Assembly (NCBI GenBank): GCA_964592425.1
Contig: CAZQCG010000014.1
Location: 1-64,000 of the forward strand
DNA length: 64,000 nucleotides
Source of the DNA: Viridilinea sp964592425
GTDB lineage: Bacteria > Chloroflexota > Chloroflexia > Chloroflexales > Chloroflexaceae
Direction of reading: 5' to 3'
The notes under the pieces are model-generated. The model had not been told where the DNA came from. It saw only the letters and a list, made by a program, of their open reading frames with translations, and made no database searches. The translations under genes were made by a program, and so were the position numbers. Shown one piece after another: positions 58,607-64,000 of the stretch (the first letter of the stretch is position 1; each line of letters starts with the position of its first letter).

Positions 58607-60118
58607 TTAATCCGCAGCGGCCGTCGACCCACCGGGGAGGCCACGGGGGATGCCCAGCTCGGGCAGCGCGACACCCTCGCCATGGTAGCCGGGCAGACCC
58701 ATCTCGGGCATATCGAGCCCGGCCAGCTCGTGCTCGGGGGCGACCCGCAGCAGGTTGGCCCCGTGGAGGGCGCGGAAGAAGACGTAGGACAGGCTGAAGA
58801 CCACTACCCCGATGCTGACGGCTTCGAGCATCTGGGCGGCAAACTGGCCAAAGTTACCATAGAGCAAGCCCGAGACCGGGCTATCGATGCCGTTCCAGGC
58901 GGCGGTGTCGGGGTTGCCATTGGCGAAGATGCCAACAGCCAGCACGCCCCAGATGCCATTGACGAAGTGAACCGGCACGGCCCCGACCGGGTCATCGATC
59001 TTGGCCTTCTCCAGGGCGAAGGTGGCCAGGCAGACGAGCACCCCGGCGACGATCCCGATCACCACGGCTGCCCACATGTCGATGAAGGCGCAGGGTGCCG
59101 TTACCGCCACCAGGCCAGCCAGCACGCCGTTGACGCTCATCGCAGGGTCGGGCTTCTTCGTCGGGCCGAACAGCCACATAAAGGCCATCGCCGTCACACC
59201 GCCTGCCGCGCCGGCCAGCAGCGTATTGATCGCCGCCAGTGCCACCAGGTTGATGAAAGCGCCCTGGATCCCAAGGGCCGAGCCGGGGTTGAAGCCAAAC
59301 CAGCCGAAGAAGAGGATAATCGTGCCGAGCACACCCATCGGGACGTTGTGGCCCAGGATCGGATTGGCTGAGCCGTCTTTGTTGAAGCGCCCGAGGCGCG
59401 GTCCAATCGCGATCGCACCGGCCAGTGCGATGGCCCCACCGGTCATATGCACCACACCGGAGCCAGCGAAATCAACCGCCCCATTACCCATCCCAAGCGT
59501 TCGGCCCAGGTTGGCCAGCCAGCCGCCGCCCCAGACCCAGTTCCCTATCAGTGGGTAGATGAACATCGAGACCCACAGACCCATCGCGACAAAGCCAATA
59601 AACTTGATCCGCTCGGCCATCGATCCGGTGGGGATGGTGGCGGCGGTATCCATAAAGACCATCTGGAAGAGGAAGAAGGTGAGAATACCGGCCGCGCTCT
59701 GGCCGATGCCCTGGAGGAAGAAGCCGCTGAGCCCGAGGAAGCCACTGCCGCCGATCACCAGCGGGCTGGCGAGCAGAGCATTACCGGCTGCGTCGCTCCA
59801 CGAGCCAAGCGTGATGGGCGAGAAGGCCCACTCAGGGCTGGCCTGGGTGCTGCTGATCGCCGTGGCCGGGTAGGTATAGTTGACCCCGCCGAACTGGAAG
59901 GCAAAGCCGCAGACCCAGTAGCCCAGCGCCCCGATGCAGAAGACCATCATGTTCATCAGCATCGTGTGCGAGACGTTTTTGGCTCGCGTGAAGCCGGTTT
60001 CGACCAGGGCGAAGCCAGCCTGCATAAAGAAGACAAAGAATCCGGCGATGAGTACCCACAGAATGTTGGCGTTGACGGTCAGTGTGTTGACGCTGGCGGT
60101 GAGATCTTCCACAGACAT
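58607..60118 (-). CDS. amt: Ammonium transporter (Amt/MEP/Rh)
   Basis: About 503 aa with a signal-like first helix and 11 further hydrophobic segments. Motifs: FFMQAGFALVETGFTRAKNVSHTMLMNMM, DFAGSGVVHMTGGAIALAGA (His pair region 1), GWFGFNPGSA and VPVHFVNGIWGVLAVGIFANG (second His). ATG 60118 is only 2 nt after AGGAGG, so the GTG two codons later (8 nt) could be the true start. No glnK partner is next to it. Upstream is the MFS gene on the same strand, 238 bp away, with no shared promoter visible. Confidence 0.93.
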   Translation of the reverse strand: MSVEDLTASVNTLTVNANILWVLIAGFFVFFMQAGFALVETGFTRAKNVSHTMLMNMMVFCIGALGYWVCGFAFQFGGVNYTYPATAISSTQASPEWAFSPITLGSWSDAAGNALLASPLVIGGSGFLGLSGFFLQGIGQSAAGILTFFLFQMVFMDTAATIPTGSMAERIKFIGFVAMGLWVSMFIYPLIGNWVWGGGWLANLGRTLGMGNGAVDFAGSGVVHMTGGAIALAGAIAIGPRLGRFNKDGSANPILGHNVPMGVLGTIILFFGWFGFNPGSALGIQGAFINLVALAAINTLLAGAAGGVTAMAFMWLFGPTKKPDPAMSVNGVLAGLVAVTAPCAFIDMWAAVVIGIVAGVLVCLATFALEKAKIDDPVGAVPVHFVNGIWGVLAVGIFANGNPDTAAWNGIDSPVSGLLYGNFGQFAAQMLEAVSIGVVVFSLSYVFFRALHGANLLRVAPEHELAGLDMPEMGLPGYHGEGVALPELGIPRGLPGGSTAAAD

Positions 60119-60356
60119 TGCCTCCTGGTTGGACAAGACGGGACACGGTTGCATCAACGCAGGCATCGGCAACGCTGCCGCAGGGTGCTTTCGAGTATGT
60201 TCTTCGCCTAACTATAGGGTAAAAACCCCTTAAGATGGTAGGGGGAAAGTATCCATATTCTAGCCACGGGTCTTTGTAAGAAAGATCTAGTTTGCTGGCT
60301 GATGTCCCTTACGATGCGTTGTCGGAGGGACGCAGCTCTGGCTGCGGGGGGCCTGG

Positions 60357-61490
60357 CTATCCTCTGCCCTGCTCGATCAGCGGTAGCAATGGCAGCACAC
60401 CAAGCACGATCAGCGTGGCACTCAGGTAGAGTGCGCCAGGCCCACCGGCCTGCAAGGCCGCACCAAGCACCCAGCTGCCGAGGCCGATCCCCAGGTCAAA
60501 GCCGACATAAAAGGCTGCGCTCGCCCGCCCTGGGGCTTCGGGTAAGAGGGCCGCATGATGGGTGATCAGGGTCGGGTGGAAGAGCCCGGCGGCAGCCACG
60601 AGTAAGGTCGCCGGGATGAGTTGGGCTGGCGTTGTTGCCACGCTGAAGAGGGCCAGGCCACTGGCCATCAGCAGGCTGGTCACCAGCAGCATACGCCGGG
60701 TGCCCCAGCGATCCACCAGCCGGCCTGCGCTGAAGCGCGTGAGGATCAGGCCCAGGCCATAGGTGGTGTAGAGCCAGCCAACGGCGATGGTCGCGCGCCG
60801 TTCGGCGAGGATGGGCACAAACTGGAAGAAGGCTGCAAAGCCAGCCCCCAGCAGGCCGGCGGTAAGCATCGGAACCCACAGCCGGCGTGGGAAGCTCAGC
60901 TGGCCTGTCGTACCGCCAGCAGCTTCCAGGCTGATCGGCGGCAAGCGCCAGGCGATCAGTCCCGCCACCAGGGCCAGTGCTCCGGCAAGTAGGAAGCCCG
61001 TACTGAGCGGCAAGAGCACCAGGAGCGCACTGACCAGGGCAGGCGTGAGGGTGATCGCCAGGTTTGCCGCTGTGCCGAAGATGGCCATACGCCGGCCCCG
61101 TTCAGCAGGTGTGGTCAGGAGCACGACAAAGCCAGTGCCAGCAGTAGTGAAGGCGACATACCCCGCAGCCTGGAGCAGGCGCAGGCCGGTGAGGAGCAGC
61201 ACGTTACCGGTACTTACCACCGCAAGCGCCCCCACCAGTAAGCACCCGGCCCCGAGCAGCATCACCGGGCGTGGTCCCCAGCGGTCGGTGGCCAGCCCGG
61301 CGAGCGGTCGCCCCAGTAACGAGGCCACGCCAAACGTGCCAAGTACCATGCCGATCTGCCAGTCGGGCAGGCCGACCAGGCCCAGGTAGCGCGGCAGCGG
61401 TGTCAGTAGCGCATAGAAGGCGGCGAAGAAGGCAAGGGTTGCACCCCAGACCATCCAGTAGCCCGTCTGATCGTGCGCTGGTTGGGGCAT
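60357..61490 (-). CDS. Major facilitator superfamily transporter
   Basis: 377 aa with about 12 membrane helices. The loop 2-3 signature is GRPLAGLATDRWGPRPVMLLG and a second-half copy is SAGRLVDRWGTRRMLLVTSL. Typical drug/metabolite efflux-like MFS, but the substrate is unknown. It begins 9 bp after the stop of the nucleotidyltransferase-like gene, so it is probably in the same transcript as menB, pqqD-like and that gene. Confidence 0.88.
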   Translation of the reverse strand: MPQPAHDQTGYWMVWGATLAFFAAFYALLTPLPRYLGLVGLPDWQIGMVLGTFGVASLLGRPLAGLATDRWGPRPVMLLGAGCLLVGALAVVSTGNVLLLTGLRLLQAAGYVAFTTAGTGFVVLLTTPAERGRRMAIFGTAANLAITLTPALVSALLVLLPLSTGFLLAGALALVAGLIAWRLPPISLEAAGGTTGQLSFPRRLWVPMLTAGLLGAGFAAFFQFVPILAERRATIAVGWLYTTYGLGLILTRFSAGRLVDRWGTRRMLLVTSLLMASGLALFSVATTPAQLIPATLLVAAAGLFHPTLITHHAALLPEAPGRASAAFYVGFDLGIGLGSWVLGAALQAGGPGALYLSATLIVLGVLPLLPLIEQGRG

Positions 61491-61499
61491 ACAGTGATC

Positions 61500-62666
61500 T
61501 TAGATCTCTCTGAGGAGCATCACCAGCGCATGGTGCAAACGTGTACGCAGTGTACTCTGCCCATAGAGTCGCTTGAGCCAATCGCGATCTGGCCAGAGTG
61601 AGCCACTGCTCAGGCGTACCATCGCGCCTGGCCGATCAACGATGCTCAGCAGGTACAGTAAGCGCTGCGAGCTTTGCGACAGGTCGTAGTTGGCCAGGAT
61701 GCGTTTGGCATCAATAAAGTGCTGTACTACTCGGCTCCGTTGGGCCGAAATAGGGAGCAGTGCCCGTCCTGGCTCAAGCTCCGGCAGCCTGAATAACTCG
61801 GCAACCAGGGCACAGGTAAAACCGACCACGGTGCGCAGCTCCCATGCCTGCACCCGCCGGGCTACTAACTCCCAGTCCAGGCCCTGCTGTGCCAGGAGTG
61901 CCACGTCGAGCAGTGAGCGCAGGGCGGTCCCCGAGAACTGGTGGCCGATAGCAAGGTGGGCGGCGACTTGAATAAGGCCATCCTCGGCATTCAGGCGATA
62001 GACTTGCACACCCATCATATGCAAGGGCATAATCCGCCTGCGTACTTCGGCGCGATCAATTTTTGCCGCCCATCTGAGCCAGTCGCCGGCAAAGACCCCC
62101 CAGTGGAGCTCGATCAGCCCCTGTCCATGCTTTTGGCCTATGAACTGGATCTCGCCATCGGTGAGACTCTGGAACGGCTCTGGACGGATGTCACTTGCTT
62201 GCTGCCGATAGCCTAAGGCTGTAAGGGCCTGTCGGGCCTGCGGCATCTCATCCTCGGTCACCCAGAGATCGATGTCACCCATTGAGCGACATTCGGGGGT
62301 CGGGTAGATTGTGTGCGCGAGCAGTGCACCTTTGAAGAGCACTGGATGCACGTCTACGCTGGCCAGGGCGTGCAGCGCACGGTGCAACTCAGCCTGGCGG
62401 GTCAGACTCTGAATGACCAGGCTGCGCTGCAATGCGTTGAGTTGGCTGCGCACCTCATATGGTAGCACCGGGGCCAGCGTTGGTTGCTTCAAGCGCCAGG
62501 CGAGCATGCCCAGCAGTTGATGCCGGGCTGCGCTGTTGATCAGGCCTGTCCATGCCTCCGGGGTGAGTCGGGCCAGTTCGGCGGCCAGGGCTGCATCGGC
62601 ATCCCTCGGGATGAGCAGGCCCGGCCAGAGGTGGGAGTTACTCCCCATATGGTCGGTACTGACCAT
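61500..62666 (-). CDS. Nucleotidyltransferase-family protein (NTP_transf_5-like)
   Basis: About 388 aa. The catalytic-type motif CRSMGDIDLWV (G-DxD with preceding S, residues ~125-135) and an upstream helical region (HPVLFKGALLAHTIYP) match uncharacterised nucleotidyltransferase-fold proteins of this type. The C-terminal half is helical with no known motif. ATG 62666 follows 14 bp after the PqqD-like stop, with a weak site (GAAAGA). A longer reading frame to 62849 is inside the PqqD gene and is not coding. Often such genes lie beside PqqD-like or peptide-modification genes, as seen here. Confidence 0.78.
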   Translation of the reverse strand: MVSTDHMGSNSHLWPGLLIPRDADAALAAELARLTPEAWTGLINSAARHQLLGMLAWRLKQPTLAPVLPYEVRSQLNALQRSLVIQSLTRQAELHRALHALASVDVHPVLFKGALLAHTIYPTPECRSMGDIDLWVTEDEMPQARQALTALGYRQQASDIRPEPFQSLTDGEIQFIGQKHGQGLIELHWGVFAGDWLRWAAKIDRAEVRRRIMPLHMMGVQVYRLNAEDGLIQVAAHLAIGHQFSGTALRSLLDVALLAQQGLDWELVARRVQAWELRTVVGFTCALVAELFRLPELEPGRALLPISAQRSRVVQHFIDAKRILANYDLSQSSQRLLYLLSIVDRPGAMVRLSSGSLWPDRDWLKRLYGQSTLRTRLHHALVMLLREI

Positions 62667-62679
62667 CGGTCTTTCAGGT

Positions 62680-63120
62680 TTACTTTGGCGCACGCTGCGG
62701 CCAGCCGCTCTGTGGATCGACTTCATGGATGGGGTCGAGCAGAAGCAGGTCGGCCATGTCGGTATACTTCTCCAGCTGGGGTGGGCTGAAGGGTGGGCGT
62801 GTAGCCGCAGCTGGATCAGGCGCGGGCGGCGTGATCGGGCTATGCTCAAGCGGAACGATCAGCCCTTCGGCAACCAACTCAGCGATGAACTGGGCCACGC
62901 TCTCCTCAATCTGGGTCGCCGGAGCGCTATAGGTTGCATGCAGCAGTGCGCAGATGGCTGGCTCGTCCGTCCCCTGGCTCAGGGCTTCCCAGATCACCCC
63001 GGCACTGTCACGCAGGCTGTAGTAGGCACCGCTCTCCAGGTTTACGACAATTGCTTCACCGTCAACCACTTCGCCAATAACTGCCGGTTGATTGATCCGA
63101 AAAGTAGAATGATTTAACAT
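62680..63120 (-). CDS. PqqD-like peptide-binding protein with extended C-terminal tail
   Basis: 146 aa. The first ~95 residues are like PqqD/RRE peptide-chaperone domains: GEVVDGEAIVVNLESGAYYSLRDSAGVIWEALSQGTDEPAICALLHATY (beta-wing then helices) and FIAELVAEGLIVPL. A Pro/Ala linker follows, then a charged hydrophobic tail FSPPQLEKYTDMADLLLLDPIHEVD (~110-135). Start 9 bp after the menB stop. PqqD family members bind RiPP leader peptides, but no precursor or radical-SAM gene is near, so the role is not known. Confidence 0.8.
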   Translation of the reverse strand: MLNHSTFRINQPAVIGEVVDGEAIVVNLESGAYYSLRDSAGVIWEALSQGTDEPAICALLHATYSAPATQIEESVAQFIAELVAEGLIVPLEHSPITPPAPDPAAATRPPFSPPQLEKYTDMADLLLLDPIHEVDPQSGWPQRAPK

Positions 63121-63129
63121 AATCCTAGC

Positions 63130-63957
63130 CTATGGATAACGTCGAAAGCGCCGGAAGTTGGGCTTACGTTTCTCGATGTAGGCGGTCTTGCCCTCTTTGG
63201 CCTCTTCGCTCAGATAGTAGAGCAGGGTGGCATCACCGGCGAGTTGTTGTAGCCCGGCATGCCCGTCGGCGGCTGCGTTGATCGCCGCCTTAAGGAAGCG
63301 GATGGCCATAGGACTCTTTTCGAGCATCTCGCGGGACCACTGCACGCCCTCGTCTTCGAGTTGTTCCAGCGGCACGACCGTGTTGACCATGCCCATGTCC
63401 AGGGCCTGCTGGGCGTTGTACTGCCGGCAGAGATACCAGATCTCACGAGTCTTCTTGTCGCCGACCATGCGGGCCAGCAGGTTTGAGCCGTAGCCGCCGT
63501 CGAAGCTGCCGACTCGTGGGCCGGTCTGGCCAAAGACGGCATTCTCTGCGGCAATGGTCAGGTCGCAGACGATATGGAGCACATGCCCGCCACCAATCGC
63601 GTAGCCCGCTACCAGGGCGATCACCGGCTTGGGAATGATGCGGATCAGCCGTTGCAGATCAAGTACGTTCAGCCGGGGCACGGTGTCTTTGCCCACATAG
63701 CCGCCGTCACCGCGCACAGCCTGGTCGCCCCCCGAGCAGAAGGCCATGTCACCTGCGCCAGTGAAGAGGATGACGCCGATCCGCTCGTCGTCGCGGGCCC
63801 GGCTGAAGGCGTCGATCAACTCCTGAACCGTCTCGGGCCGAAAGGCATTGCGTCGCTCAGGCCGGTTGATTGTGATTTTGGCGATACCCTCACCGGCAGA
63901 ATCGTGCTCGTAGATGATGTCGCTATAGTCTTGAATGCGCGTCCATGCAATCGGCAT
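63130..63957 (-). CDS. menB: 1,4-Dihydroxy-2-naphthoyl-CoA synthase
   Basis: Menaquinone synthesis: closes the naphthoquinone ring from o-succinylbenzoyl-CoA. 275 aa crotonase fold. Diagnostic segments: AKITINRPERRNAFRPETV, FCSGGDQAVRG, KPVIALVAGYAIGGGHVLHIVCDLTIAAENAVFGQTGPRVGSFDGGYGSNLLARMVG, and the C-terminal KEGKTAYIEKRKPNFRRFRRYP. ATG at 63957 has GAAGGAT upstream. No other men gene is in view. It is the first visible gene of a tight minus-strand run with the PqqD-like, nucleotidyltransferase-like and MFS genes. Confidence 0.96.
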   Translation of the reverse strand: MPIAWTRIQDYSDIIYEHDSAGEGIAKITINRPERRNAFRPETVQELIDAFSRARDDERIGVILFTGAGDMAFCSGGDQAVRGDGGYVGKDTVPRLNVLDLQRLIRIIPKPVIALVAGYAIGGGHVLHIVCDLTIAAENAVFGQTGPRVGSFDGGYGSNLLARMVGDKKTREIWYLCRQYNAQQALDMGMVNTVVPLEQLEDEGVQWSREMLEKSPMAIRFLKAAINAAADGHAGLQQLAGDATLLYYLSEEAKEGKTAYIEKRKPNFRRFRRYP

Positions 63958-64000
63958 CGTGGTGATCCTTCGATTCTGAAAGTGGTTGCTCCATCGCTCC
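63958..64000. other. Window edge upstream of menB
   Basis: 43 bp upstream of menB; nothing recognisable beyond the menB ribosome-binding site. Confidence 0.4.

Noticed and set aside
58559..60211. Plus-strand open frames over amt
   Set aside because: Antisense to a well-supported ammonium transporter. Compositional bias explains them.

Overview
The window is about 64 kb of GC-rich bacterial chromosome, almost entirely made of ordinary chromosomal genes. No insertion sequence, integrase, phage module or CRISPR array was seen. The gene set fits a filamentous anoxygenic phototroph of the Chloroflexota (Chloroflexales: Chloroflexus/Oscillochloris-like). This is an inference from gene content: methylmalonyl-CoA epimerase (3-hydroxypropionate bicycle), type 2 IPP isomerase, a menaquinone gene, aerobic CO-dehydrogenase-type coxG-S-M genes, and many long Ala/Pro-rich exported proteins.

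Layout. (1) 1-0.5 kb, minus: the start of tuf preceded by three tRNAs (Thr-UGU, Tyr-GUA, Thr-GGU). (2) 0.6-4.7 kb, minus: potABCD polyamine importer. (3) 4.9-6.3 kb, plus: methylmalonyl-CoA epimerase and a rubrerythrin-like/DinB fusion. (4) 6.4-8.1 kb, minus: a methyltransferase and mreB. (5) 8.3-15.3 kb, minus: a complete F1Fo ATP synthase operon, atpB-E-F-H-A-G-D-C, with hairpins in three of its intergenic gaps. (6) 15.8-23.5 kb: galT, two family-4-like glycosyltransferases, an SGNH hydrolase and a large subtilase with five choice-of-anchor-D-type repeats. (7) 23.7-29 kb, plus: mfd followed tightly by a cyclase-family hydrolase and an FAH-family hydrolase. (8) 29-36 kb: XRE regulator, corA, homoserine dehydrogenase, zinc ribbon, DinB, and a glycoside-hydrolase/O-antigen-ligase fusion. 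(9) 36.3-40.8 kb: tungstate/molybdate module (GntR-PBP regulator, tupA, tupB), with tupC convergent and coupled to a 2-oxoacid dehydrogenase E1-beta gene. (10) 40.9-46.2 kb, plus: membrane protein, IPP isomerase, recF, coxG-coxS-coxM without coxL. (11) 46.3-51.2 kb: K+/H+ antiporter, dps, hemolysin III, and a two-component system. (12) 51.6-55 kb, plus: lipoprotein hydrolase, dodecin-like protein, ilvD. (13) 55-60 kb, minus: an unknown protein, agmatine deiminase, N-carbamoylputrescine amidase and amt. (14) 60.4-64 kb, minus: MFS transporter, nucleotidyltransferase-like protein, PqqD-like protein and menB in one tight run.

Functional links. aguA/aguB make putrescine from agmatine, and potABCD imports polyamines, so this stretch covers both supply routes. 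tup genes supply W/Mo, and the coxSM-type subunits belong to molybdenum hydroxylases, which need Mo. Several promoters share an extended -10 of the form TGn-TATAAT, often with a 17-bp spacer to a TTGnnn -35 element.

The most unusual items are the glycoside hydrolase/O-antigen ligase fusion, the rubrerythrin/DinB fusion with lost metal ligands, the menB-pqqD-nucleotidyltransferase-MFS run, the coxGSM set lacking coxL, and long perfect inverted repeats in intergenic DNA. I found no clear new defence or mobile system.
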